Below, piece by piece: positions 18,269 through 26,817 of a stretch of 64,000 nucleotides of DNA (positions are counted from its first letter, which is position 1; each line of letters starts with the position of its first letter). The stretch is from JAVJSD01 sp040219575 (lineage in GTDB: Bacteria; Planctomycetota; Planctomycetia; Pirellulales; Pirellulaceae). The notes below the pieces were generated by a model that was given only the letters and a program-made list of their open reading frames with translations, did not search any database and was not told the DNA's origin. The translations under genes and the position numbers were made by a program. Where the stretch lies: the NCBI GenBank assembly GCA_040219575.1, contig JAVJSD010000127.1, forward strand, positions 1 to 64,000, given 5' to 3'.

Positions 18269-19072
18269 TCAAGCGTCGGCTTGCGCGTCCGCGTCTGTCT
18301 CCGTCGTCGAGGGAGCCTCGTAGGAGTCGGCCTGAGCTAATTCGGTTGAGCTGTCGAACGCGTCGCCGGCGACAATCCAGATCTCGCCGTGCGGCTCGGT
18401 CTGCTCCGCGAACACGTTGTGATGCCGCACCAGTTCGAGAATCGCCAGGAATACTCCGATCATGGCCGACTTGTGCATGCCGGGCGAGAACATTTCGGAG
18501 AACGACGTGCGGCCGTGCAGCACGATCCGCTGATGGATCTGCTGCATGTAGACCTGAATCGGCGTATCGTCGTAAATGATGTTCGTGCCCCGCGAGACGG
18601 TGCTCTCGCGCGCGATGCGGCCGAACGCGCTCACCAGGTCCCACATTTCGACTTCGCGAATCGGCTGGTCGGCCGGATCGATCTGCCGCGGCGGCGCGTC
18701 CGGCGCGATGCGGGTGAAGCGCTGTTGCCAGCAGCGGCCCTGTTCCTCGAGCAGGCTGGAGGCGTCTTTGTACCGTTTGTATTCCAGCAGCCGCGCCACC
18801 AACTCGGCGCGTGGGTCCTCGATCGGTTCCGACTCCTCATCGGCCCTGGGGAGCACCATCCGCGACTTGATTTCGATCAAGGTGCTCGCCATTTCGAGAA
18901 AATCGCCCACCGCGTTGACGTCGATGCGCTCCAGGACGGCCAAGTACTCGAGAAACTGCTCCGCGACCAGGGAAATGGGAATGTCGGTGATATCAATCTC
19001 GTGCCTGCGGACCAAGAACAGCAGCAGGTCGAGGGGGCCGCGAAAGCTCTCCAGGTCGACTCGGAAGCTCAT
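18269..19072 (-). CDS. scpA: Segregation and condensation protein A (ScpA)
   Basis: A 267-residue kleisin subunit of the SMC-ScpAB condensin. The opening FRVDLESFRGPLDLLLFLVRRHEIDITDIPI is diagnostic (kleisin N-terminal helix binding SMC). It continues with QFLEYLAVLERIDVNAVGDFLEMASTLIEIKSRMLLP-like sequence and a C-terminal winged-helix (TSFSEMF, VFLAILELVRHHNV). I use the ATG at 19072; the open frame extends further upstream but without conservation. The tail after residue 240 is acidic and Ala-rich. No scpB is adjacent. Confidence 0.9.
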   Translation of the reverse strand: MSFRVDLESFRGPLDLLLFLVRRHEIDITDIPISLVAEQFLEYLAVLERIDVNAVGDFLEMASTLIEIKSRMVLPRADEESEPIEDPRAELVARLLEYKRYKDASSLLEEQGRCWQQRFTRIAPDAPPRQIDPADQPIREVEMWDLVSAFGRIARESTVSRGTNIIYDDTPIQVYMQQIHQRIVLHGRTSFSEMFSPGMHKSAMIGVFLAILELVRHHNVFAEQTEPHGEIWIVAGDAFDSSTELAQADSYEAPSTTETDADAQADA

Positions 19073-19771
19073 GAGCAGGACGCCGCCAACAATCTGGGCC
19101 AACGATCTGGGCCAACAATCTGGGCCCGAGGCAGTACGCACCGCGCCGGGGGCGCCCCCATGCGCAACTCATTAAATATTAAGAACTTGAGTTCCCATTG
19201 ACGAGAGGGGGAGAACTTTCCACGTGCTCTTACTTCCCTTCTGTTCGAACTTTCGCGGCGAGGAACTTGAGCGCCGCGATCCGTCTTGGTCGCGACCGTC
19301 CCATGGAAACCCCCACTTCTTAGGGAGAAAAACTGGAATTCCATCGATCTGCTCTGATATATTAGACTTGTACTGCTTGGTGGGATACGGCTCCCCTGGA
19401 CGTCTGAACAACCCGGACGTCGAAGTGGCGTCGCCCGGCGGGTATCGGCACGGCAGGACAATATGTCGCTGCCGGTGGCGAGACAGCGATCCAGCTCGTA
19501 TTCATTTCCATCTTTCATTTCGCGCCGTCTCGAATCATCTCGCGTCAGCCCAACTCGCCAAGAATTAGCCGCCAGCAGCGAAATTCCGTAACGCTGGTGA
19601 TCTTTCCGGACCAAAGAAGAACGTGAGCCGACACATCGTCAGCCGACGATTCGCGCCAATTCGCGCGCCGGCCGTGCGGTCCGTTGTGTCGTTGCGTGGG
19701 TTTCATTGAGGGGAAATTGTGCCGTTTGGCTGGGGCGCTACGCCCGGCGAGGCGCCGGTAAGGTTGCGCGG
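19073..19771. other. Intergenic gap with AT-richer stretch, no supported gene
   Basis: This gap of about 700 bp is visibly lower in GC than the rest of the window (for example ATTAAATATTAAG at 19171-19183 and GATATATTAG near 19357). The longest internal frame on the minus strand (19172-19411) encodes 79 residues with codon choice unlike its neighbours and no recognisable domain, so I do not call it. It may hold a promoter, a non-coding RNA or decayed foreign DNA. Confidence 0.4.
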
Positions 19772-20398
19772 ATGATTCAGATCAAGCACAAGGAATCGGG
19801 CGAAGTACTGCTCGAATCGGAACACGAGACGCTGGCGGGCCAGGTCTTCACGGGGTCGCGATTGCGCGGCGCCAGTTTCGCCGGCCTGGACCTCAGCGGC
19901 CTCGATTTCCGCAACGCCGACCTGCGCGAGGCGGACTTCGAAGGCGCATGCCTGCGCGGGGCGAGCCTCAATGCCGCCTGCCTGATCGAGGCGAATTTCG
20001 AAGGCGCCGACCTGCGCGAGGCCGACCTCACCGACGCCGTGCTCCAGCAGGCGAAACTCCGCGAGGCCAACGCCGCCCGCGCCATCCTCCGCTACGCCAA
20101 GATGGCCGGCGCCGACTTCACCCGCGCGAATCTGGCCGGGGCGGATATCAGCATGGCCGACATGCGGGCCAACCTCAACGACGCCAATCTGGCTCAGGCC
20201 GATCTTCGCAGCACCAATCTCAGCGGCGCCGATTTGTCCGGCGCGAATCTCCGCGGCGCGAACCTCACCAACGCCACGCTGGCCGACGTCAACCTTTCCC
20301 ACGCCCACATGGACGGCGCCATCGGCACCCACGGTCAGCGCGTGCAAGGGGCGTTCAAGAAGAAAGCGAAGCGCCCCTGGTGGAATTTCTGGGGCTAG
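19772..20398 (+). CDS. Pentapeptide-repeat protein
   Basis: The product has 208 residues. Residues 30-190 are tandem five-residue units of the A(D/N)Lxx type (examples ADLRE, ANFEG, ADLTD, ANLAG, ADLSG), the right-handed quadrilateral beta-helix. The C-terminus is basic (FKKKAKRPWWNFWG). Proteins of this fold include DNA-gyrase protectors (Qnr/MfpA type), but most have no known role, and nothing here points to gyrase. The ATG at 19772 has AAGG about 8 nt upstream. Confidence 0.9.
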   Translation: MIQIKHKESGEVLLESEHETLAGQVFTGSRLRGASFAGLDLSGLDFRNADLREADFEGACLRGASLNAACLIEANFEGADLREADLTDAVLQQAKLREANAARAILRYAKMAGADFTRANLAGADISMADMRANLNDANLAQADLRSTNLSGADLSGANLRGANLTNATLADVNLSHAHMDGAIGTHGQRVQGAFKKKAKRPWWNFWG

Positions 20399-20561
20399 CA
20401 GCGCCCGCGATCCGCATCGCCGGATCTTCGTGACAGCGAACGGCGCCGGTGGGAGGACGCCCTCAAGTTCTCCCGCGAAATCGGCCCGTGGGCAGCGCCC
20501 TGCGAATTGACTATCATGCGCGTTTTCGCCCACCTTGATCGACGCGCCGGGAGTCAATTGC

Positions 20562-22484
20562 ATGCTACGAGATGCCGCCGAGCGGTGGACCGTCAACGAC
20601 GCGGCGGAGATGTACGAGGTTCCGCGGTGGGGCGGCGGTTACTTCAGCATCAGCCACGGCGGGCACCTGCTGGTTCATCCCTCCCGACAAGCAGAGCGCG
20701 CGATCGACATGAAGGAGTTGATCGACCGACTCCAACTGCGCGGACTGGATCTGCCCATTCTGCTGCGATTCAACGGCATTCTGCACGGGCGGATGGCCGA
20801 CATCCACGCGGCCTTCAAGAACGCCATCGAAGAGCAGTCGTATCAAGGCGCCTACTGCTGCGTCTATCCCATCAAGGTGAACCAGCAGCGGCAGGTTGTG
20901 GAGGAGGTTCTTCGACAGGGGAGCAAGTTCGGCTTCGGACTCGAGGCGGGCAGCAAGCCCGAACTGTTGGCGGTGGTCGCCATGGCCGACAACCAGACGC
21001 CGATCATTTGCAACGGCTTCAAGGACGCGGAGTTCATCGAGACCGCCCTGCTGGCGCAGAAGGTGGGCCGCGACGTGACGATCGTCGTCGAAAAGTACAC
21101 CGAACTGACGTTGGTCCTCCGCTACGCCGAGCAGATCGGCGTTCGGCCCAGCATCGGCATGCGAACCAAGCTGGCCGCCAGCGGATCGGGCCGGTGGCGG
21201 GCCTCGGGCGGCTATCGCTCGAAGTTCGGCCTGTCGACGGGGGAGTTGCTTAAAGGGCTGGAGGAGCTCAAGAGTCGCGAGATGGGCGACTGCCTGCGGT
21301 TGCTGCACTTCCATCTTGGCAGCCAGGTGACGAACATCCGCCACGTGAAAGGCGCGCTGCTCGAGGCGTCGCGGATCTACGCCGAACTGGCCAAGCGCGG
21401 CGCGGGGCTGAAGTATCTCGACGTCGGCGGCGGTCTGGGCGTCGATTACGACGGCTCGCAGACCAATTTCGAATCGAGCATGAACTACACGCTGGAGGAG
21501 TACGCCAACGACGTCGTGTACCACATCGCCAACGTTTGCGACGAGGCCGAGGTGCCGCACCCCAACATCATTTCGGAAAGCGGCCGGGCGTTGGTGGCCC
21601 ATCATGCCGCGCTGGTGTTTGGAGTGCTGGGCGTGGCCGGACAGGGCAACGGTGAACCCGCTCCGGCGGAGTTGGACGAATCGGTCGAACAGCCGCTGCA
21701 TACGCTGTCGGAGACCTTCAAGAACCTCACCACCCGCAACTTGCTCGAGGGCTACCACGACGCTCAGCAAGCGCTCGATATGTCGATGACGCTGTTCAGC
21801 CTGGGCCACCTTCCGCTCGAACAGCGGTGCCTGGCGGAAAGCCTGTTCTGGTCGATCTGCCGCAAGATTCGCAAGCTCGTCGATCAGCTCGAATACACGC
21901 CCGAGGAGCTGCAGGGACTCGACCAGCTGCTGTCCGACACGTACTTCTGCAACTTCTCGCTGTTCCAGTCGATGCCCGACAGTTGGGCCATCAAGCAGTT
22001 GTTTCCCGTGATGCCGATTCATCGCCTGAACGAGCGTCCCACGCGGCACGCCGTGCTGGGCGACATTACCTGCGACAGCGACGGCAAGATCGACCAGTTC
22101 ATCGATCGCCGCGACGTACGGCGGACGCTGCTGTTGCACGAATATGATGGGTCTCCCTACTACATGGCGGCCTTCCTGCTGGGGGCCTACCAGGAGATCC
22201 TGGGAGATTTGCACAACCTGTTCGGCGACACCAACGCGGTGCACATCAACATCGACGACAGCGGTGAAGTGTGCGTCGAATCGATCGTCAAGGGCGACAC
22301 CGTCAGCGAAGTGCTGCATTACGTGCAGTACGACTCCGGCGATCTGGTCGATCGCCTGCAGGCGGCCGTCGAAACCGCCGTTCGCGAACAGCGCATCAGC
22401 CACAAGGAGGCGGGACGCTTCATGCGCTTCTACGAAGACGGGCTGGGCGGCTACACCTATCTCGAGGAAGGCGGCGTCGAGTAA
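20562..22484 (+). CDS. speA: Biosynthetic arginine decarboxylase
   Basis: A 640-residue, full-length PLP enzyme (fold III) converting arginine to agmatine in polyamine synthesis. The PLP lysine is in CCVYPIKVNQQ near residue 111. Other family blocks are FGLEAGSKPEL, ICNGFKD, KLAASGSGRWRASGGYRSKFGLS, LHFHLGSQ, DVGGGLGVDYDG, SESGRALVAHH and ITCDSDGKID near the C-terminus. The ATG at 20562 has GGAG about 9 nt upstream. Cytoplasmic. It stands alone in this window; no agmatinase is adjacent. Confidence 0.95.
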   Translation: MLRDAAERWTVNDAAEMYEVPRWGGGYFSISHGGHLLVHPSRQAERAIDMKELIDRLQLRGLDLPILLRFNGILHGRMADIHAAFKNAIEEQSYQGAYCCVYPIKVNQQRQVVEEVLRQGSKFGFGLEAGSKPELLAVVAMADNQTPIICNGFKDAEFIETALLAQKVGRDVTIVVEKYTELTLVLRYAEQIGVRPSIGMRTKLAASGSGRWRASGGYRSKFGLSTGELLKGLEELKSREMGDCLRLLHFHLGSQVTNIRHVKGALLEASRIYAELAKRGAGLKYLDVGGGLGVDYDGSQTNFESSMNYTLEEYANDVVYHIANVCDEAEVPHPNIISESGRALVAHHAALVFGVLGVAGQGNGEPAPAELDESVEQPLHTLSETFKNLTTRNLLEGYHDAQQALDMSMTLFSLGHLPLEQRCLAESLFWSICRKIRKLVDQLEYTPEELQGLDQLLSDTYFCNFSLFQSMPDSWAIKQLFPVMPIHRLNERPTRHAVLGDITCDSDGKIDQFIDRRDVRRTLLLHEYDGSPYYMAAFLLGAYQEILGDLHNLFGDTNAVHINIDDSGEVCVESIVKGDTVSEVLHYVQYDSGDLVDRLQAAVETAVREQRISHKEAGRFMRFYEDGLGGYTYLEEGGVE

Positions 22485-22506
22485 GCGGCGCCGCACGCTG
22501 CCTCTC

Positions 22507-22530
22507 GTAGCGGAAGTCGTGAGACTTCCG
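22507..22530. repeat. GTAGCGGAAGTCG-family palindrome (single arm)
   Basis: GTAGCGGAAGTCGTGAGA followed by CTTCCG gives a perfect 8-bp stem (CGGAAGTC/GACTTCCG) with a 4-nt loop, just after speA. It is one of seven loci of the family in this window, here without an inverted partner. It lies between convergent genes. Confidence 0.85.
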
Positions 22531-22584
22531 CGAAGTGCCGTTCGTAATCGCTTCGAAACACTCAGGCCCCCCGCTACCGCTGCG

Positions 22585-22896
22585 TCACGGCTCGGTCGCC
22601 TGCCCGGTCGCCTGCTCGATCGCCCGGCGAAGCGCCTCCAGCGTGACCTCGCGGACGAGAAACCGCTTCTGCGAGGATGTCGGTCCACTGGCGAGTTCGA
22701 TCTGCGAGCGGCGCAGCCCCAACGCCTTGGCCAACACCGAGATGATCGCCTTGTTGGCCTTGCCTTTCTCCGCCGCCTGAGTGACCGCCACCTTCAGCGC
22801 GCCGTCCTGAAAGCCGCGCAGACCGTTGTCCCGGGCGCCGGCCGAAGCGCGAACCGGCAACAGCACGCCCTGCGGATGCGGCGTCAAGTCGATCAT
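22585..22896 (-). CDS. DUF167 (YggU-like) protein
   Basis: A 103-residue protein of the DUF167 family: PVRASAGARDNGL, an ALKVAVTQAAEKGKANKAIISVLAKALGL core, then IELASGPTSSQKRFLV and a C-terminal helix. The GKANxAI block is the family signature. The function is unknown. The start overlaps the stop of the upstream gene by 4 bp (ATGA), so the two are translationally coupled, a pairing also common elsewhere. Confidence 0.9.
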   Translation of the reverse strand: MIDLTPHPQGVLLPVRASAGARDNGLRGFQDGALKVAVTQAAEKGKANKAIISVLAKALGLRRSQIELASGPTSSQKRFLVREVTLEALRRAIEQATGQATEP

Positions 22897-23600
22897 CCCT
22901 CGACGCCCTCCAGCAGCGCCGAACCGACGCGGACGATCGTCGCTCCTTCTTCGATGGCGATATCGAAATCGTCGCTCATGCCCATCGACAGTTCGTCGAG
23001 TTCGACGCCCGGCGGCAGGTTCCCACGCAATCCATCACGCAGTTTACGCAGGGCGGCGAAATCGGCGCGGGCCCGATCGCGCCCGCCGTGCAGCGACGCC
23101 ATCGCCATCAGCCCCCGCACGCGGAGGTGCTGCAATTCGGCCAACCGCGGGAGCAACGGTTCGACATCTTCCGGCGCGAACCCCTGCTTGTTCGCGTCGC
23201 CGGAGATGTTCACCTCGATCAACACCGACGCCGGTTGATCGAGCGACTGGGCCGCCTCGTTCACCGCTTCCAGCAAGCGCGGGCTGTCGCCGGCATGCAG
23301 CAGATGCACGTGCCCAAGGGTGCGCCGCACCTTGTTCCGCTGCAGGTGGCCGATGAAGTGCCAGCGGACCGGCTTGTCGGCGAAGTGTTCGGCCCGTTGC
23401 CAAAGCTGCTGCGGCCGGCTCTCGCCCAGGTCGAGGCATCCCGCGGCGACGAGCGCTTCGACCGCCTCGAGCGGGGCGTACTTCACGACGGCCACCAGTT
23501 GGATCGCCTCGGCCTCGCGACCACCGCGGACGGCGCTCGCCGCGACCGTTTCGCGAATGCGGGCGAGGTTTTCGGAGACTCGTTGTTGAACCTGGGTCAT
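22893..23600 (-). CDS. YggS-type PLP homeostasis protein (PLPBP)
   Basis: A 235-residue pyridoxal-phosphate binding protein (fold III barrel) that affects vitamin B6 balance in many bacteria and has no known catalytic reaction. Marks: LVAVVKYAPLEAVEALVAAG (PLP lysine in the VAVxK block), LGESRPQQLWQRAEHF, WHFIGHLQRNKVR, VLIEVNISGDANKQG and LSMGMSDDFDIAIEEGATIVRVGSALL. It is first in a two-gene unit with DUF167. Confidence 0.92.
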   Translation of the reverse strand: MTQVQQRVSENLARIRETVAASAVRGGREAEAIQLVAVVKYAPLEAVEALVAAGCLDLGESRPQQLWQRAEHFADKPVRWHFIGHLQRNKVRRTLGHVHLLHAGDSPRLLEAVNEAAQSLDQPASVLIEVNISGDANKQGFAPEDVEPLLPRLAELQHLRVRGLMAMASLHGGRDRARADFAALRKLRDGLRGNLPPGVELDELSMGMSDDFDIAIEEGATIVRVGSALLEGVEG

Positions 23601-24426
23601 GCGCTGCCGCGGGCTGCTTAGGGATGCGTTGAGCGAACACCATCATATCGCTTGAGGGCCGCGACGTTGCACGCTGCGTCCAATGGCCGGCAAGGCTGAT
23701 TCTTGCGCCTGCCCGTCTGGCCCCGTTTGCCCCCATTGGCCCCGGCTCCCCGTCGGCTCCTCCTCTGCGGCCTCGGCGCCCTCGGTGGTAGGAACCTTCC
23801 GTCCACGGCCGGCGAAGGGGAAAAACCACAGGAGACACCGAGCATACAGAGGAAATCGTCCCCCAACCGGAGCGCGCCGGCTCGGTCGAGGGGAAAGCGG
23901 ACCGCTGGCGAGGTTCGGGAGGGCTCGCCAGAGAGATTTGGCCGCCGATGGCCTTCTCCGTGGGGCCGCGCCTCCGCGAGAGAAAGAGACTCCGGTGGGG
24001 CGATCTCACGGAGGCGCGGAGACACAGAGCGGGATTCGGGCGGAGAGGCGTGTGGAACAAAAATACGCAAAAATACGCGGGCCGCCCACGTTGATTTGGG
24101 GCATCCGTCCAGCGCATTCAAGCTGGGTGGCGCCGTTGTATGCGTTCTCGCGAAGCAGCCCGCGATCAGCGTTCCTGCGGCGGCGACGGCGGACGTTGGC
24201 ATCACCAGACGCGTGGGGATGTTCGGAATACGCCGCTTGTACCGGCCTTCGAGGGGAACTTGAGGGCGGGTGGGGAGGGTGATTGTTGGACAAGCGGCCG
24301 ATGGCGGGCCCATAATAATCACTTGCGGTCTGAGGTTTCACCGACCGCCTTCCTCGACGTGCCGGCCCGCAAGGTCCCAGCCCCCTCTCCTTGGCGGGAC
24401 GACACCGGCACGCCGCCGGTACCTCC
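23601..24426. other. Intergenic gap with degenerate G/A-rich edge repeats, no supported gene
   Basis: Between the PLP protein and the cyclase gene no protein is supported on either strand. Two imperfect inverted pairs are visible: 23761-23790 with 23824-23853, and 23952-23980 with 24003-24030. They contain short CCACRGAGAC and GAGGCGCGGAGAC-like blocks that resemble the edge repeats of GxxExxY cassettes, although no GxxExxY gene is present. The gap probably holds the scars of one or more such units. Confidence 0.5.
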
Positions 24427-24453
24427 ATGACGACTCAAGACGAGACACCGTGA
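24427..24453 (+). other. Nine-codon leader frame overlapping the cyclase start
   Basis: An ATG at 24427 opens a frame that ends in TGA at 24451-24453, overlapping the GTG start of the cyclase gene at 24450. Such GTGA overlaps can couple translation. No ribosome site supports it, so it may be chance. Confidence 0.2.
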
Positions 24454-26753
24454 GCAAGGCACAGGGCAGTTCCTCCGAAGCTTCCCCCAGCGAGGTCGAT
24501 CGCCTCTGCGATCGCTTCGAAGCGGCGTGGCGCGACGCCCCGCCGTTGCCCTCGATCGAAGCCTATCTCAAGGAGTCGGCGGGCCGCGGACCGCACGGCC
24601 AGCGCAATCTGCTCGCCGAACTGGTGATGATCGATATGGAGCAGCGGTGGCGGCGGACGTCGGAGGCCAACGTCGAGGAGAGCACTTCGCGGCCACCGCG
24701 GGCTTCGCTGTCGACGCTGGCCGATACGCTGCCGCCGCAGCCGCGGATTGAAGACTACATCATCCGCTACCCGCAATTGGGCGGCCTGGCGGATGTCTCC
24801 GACGAGATGATCGGGTTCGAGTATCGCACGCGGCAAAAGTGGGGAGACGGCGCCGACCTGGCCGAGTTCCAGCGTCGTTTTCCCGATCGCGCGGCGCGGC
24901 TCGGCCAACTGCTCGGCGACGAGGCGGTTGAGACGGCGCTGATGCGGGTCAAGATTTACGACCGGCGGCGGCTGGCGTACACCACGCAACTCGATCGGCC
25001 GCTGGAGATGGGAAGGCAGCGGAGCGACGAGCCGGCCCCCTTCTGCCGCATCGGCGGCGAGGAGTGCGACCGGATGATCATCGCCGGCATCACCGAAAGC
25101 TACATCTCACGACGCCAGGTGCGAATCGAGCCGGCCGGCGCCGGCGAGGTCAAGGTGACGAATCTCTCGGCCAAGGGGCAAATCGCCTTTAACTCGCACG
25201 AGCGGCTGGCGCCCGGCGAGAGCCGCCGCGCGCCGCTTCCGCTGCTGTTGGCGGTGGCCGCCAAGGCGGTCCGCGTCGAGTTCTCGGAAACCGACAACCT
25301 CAACCTGCGCAGTCTGCCGCAACCGACGTTGGCGCCGGGACTCAGCATCCAGCGGACCGAGCCGCTCAAGAGCCTGTCGTCGAGCCGGCAGATGGCGGCC
25401 ACCGAAATGCTGGTCGCCTGGCTGCAACAGACGATGCCGGTGTTTCAGAGCGCCGCCAGTTCGGCCGACTTCCTGACGGGCGCGGCGCAGGCCGCGGCCG
25501 ATATCCTGGCGCTCGACGCCGCGGCGGTCATGCGCTGGCGCGATGGAAGTTGGCAGGCCGACGCCGTGCGAGCCCGCAGCGGCGCGGAACTCGACTTCGC
25601 CTGGGACGCCAGCACCACCATGCTGGAGCGCGTTCGCCGCGAGAAACGCACCTTTCGACACGTGCCGGGCGACGTTGATAGCCGGTCCGACAGTCTGACC
25701 GGGGTGCGGGCCCTGGTCGCCGCTCCGATTCTCGACGCCCGCGGCGACGTGGTCGGGGCACTCTACGGCGATCGCCGCAGTCAACTCGGCGGCAGTCTGC
25801 CCGACATCACCGAATTGGAAGCGGCCCTGGTGGAGTTGTTGGCGTGCGGCGTGTCGGCGGGCCTGGCCCGGGTCGAGCAGGAACGGGCGGCGCTTCAGGC
25901 GCGCGTGCAGTTCGAACAGTTCTTCTCCTCGGAATTGGCCCAGCATATCGAAGCCGACCCCGCCATGCTGACCGGCAAGGACGCAGAAATTACGGTCCTG
26001 TTCTGCGACATTCGCGGTTTCAGCCGCATCAGTGAGAAGCTGGGGCCGGCGCAGACGGTGAGTTGGATCAGCAGCGTGATGGGGGTGCTCTCGGACTGCG
26101 TCATCGACCACCACGGCGTGCTGGTCGACTACATCGGCGACGAACTGATGGCGATGTGGGGCGCGCCCGAGGCGCGCGACGACCACGCCCGGTTGGCCTG
26201 CCGAGCCGCGCTCGACATGCTCCGCCGGCTGCCGGAGTTGAACGAGAAGTGGCAGGCGGAGTTGGGAGAGCCGATTGATGTGGGAATCGGCGTCAACTCC
26301 GGCGTGGCGCGGGTCGGCAACACCGGCACGCACCGCAAGTTCAAGTACACGCCGCTGGGCAGCACGGTGAATGTGGCCAGCCGCGTCCAGGGGGCGACCT
26401 CGCAGGTCCGCACGTCGCCGTTGATCACCGGCGCCACGGCCGCCATGCTCGGCGACGAGTTCTCCACCCGCCGCGTCTGTCGGGTGCGCGTGAAGAATAT
26501 CCATGAACCCATCGACCTGTTTCAGCTCACCGCGTCTCCCACTCCGGCGTGGCAGCAGCTAAAACTACGGCACGAGGAAGCCCTGGCCGCCTTCGAACGA
26601 AACGATTTCCATACCACCACGCGCATCCTGGGAACGCTGGTGGCCGAACATCCCGACGACGGGCCGACGCTGTTGTTGCTGTCGCGGGCGGTGTCGGCGC
26701 TGTCGTCCCAGCAGTCCGAATACGATTCGGTTTGGAACTTGCCCACCAAGTGA
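24450..26753 (+). CDS. FHA-GAF-adenylate/guanylate cyclase protein
   Basis: The product has 767 residues. Domains in order: an N-terminal segment with DRFEAAW (residues about 17-23), a planctomycete regulatory lead also found in kinases; an FHA-like region near 195-285 (CRIGGEECDRMIIAGI, SYISRRQVRIEP), which would bind phosphothreonine; a GAF-like region near 330-475; and a class III nucleotide cyclase near 510-690. The cyclase keeps the metal Asp in LFCDIRGFSR, the GDELMAMWGAP block and the transition-state Asn and Arg in STVNVASRVQ. The base-selecting residues are not clear by eye, so cAMP or cGMP is open. No membrane segment is seen. The start is GTG. The kinase gene follows after 64 bp. 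Confidence 0.85.
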   Translation: MSKAQGSSSEASPSEVDRLCDRFEAAWRDAPPLPSIEAYLKESAGRGPHGQRNLLAELVMIDMEQRWRRTSEANVEESTSRPPRASLSTLADTLPPQPRIEDYIIRYPQLGGLADVSDEMIGFEYRTRQKWGDGADLAEFQRRFPDRAARLGQLLGDEAVETALMRVKIYDRRRLAYTTQLDRPLEMGRQRSDEPAPFCRIGGEECDRMIIAGITESYISRRQVRIEPAGAGEVKVTNLSAKGQIAFNSHERLAPGESRRAPLPLLLAVAAKAVRVEFSETDNLNLRSLPQPTLAPGLSIQRTEPLKSLSSSRQMAATEMLVAWLQQTMPVFQSAASSADFLTGAAQAAADILALDAAAVMRWRDGSWQADAVRARSGAELDFAWDASTTMLERVRREKRTFRHVPGDVDSRSDSLTGVRALVAAPILDARGDVVGALYGDRRSQLGGSLPDITELEAALVELLACGVSAGLARVEQERAALQARVQFEQFFSSELAQHIEADPAMLTGKDAEITVLFCDIRGFSRISEKLGPAQTVSWISSVMGVLSDCVIDHHGVLVDYIGDELMAMWGAPEARDDHARLACRAALDMLRRLPELNEKWQAELGEPIDVGIGVNSGVARVGNTGTHRKFKYTPLGSTVNVASRVQGATSQVRTSPLITGATAAMLGDEFSTRRVCRVRVKNIHEPIDLFQLTASPTPAWQQLKLRHEEALAAFERNDFHTTTRILGTLVAEHPDDGPTLLLLSRAVSALSSQQSEYDSVWNLPTK

Positions 26754-26817
26754 GTCCGGTTCTGTTTCCGTGCTTCGGACTTGTGTCGCCGAACACCTTG
26801 CGCAGCACGTTACACGT

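Noticed and set aside
19172..19411. A 79-codon minus-strand frame in the AT-richer gap
   Set aside because: Codon use unlike the neighbours, no ribosome site and no domain. Kept only as a note.
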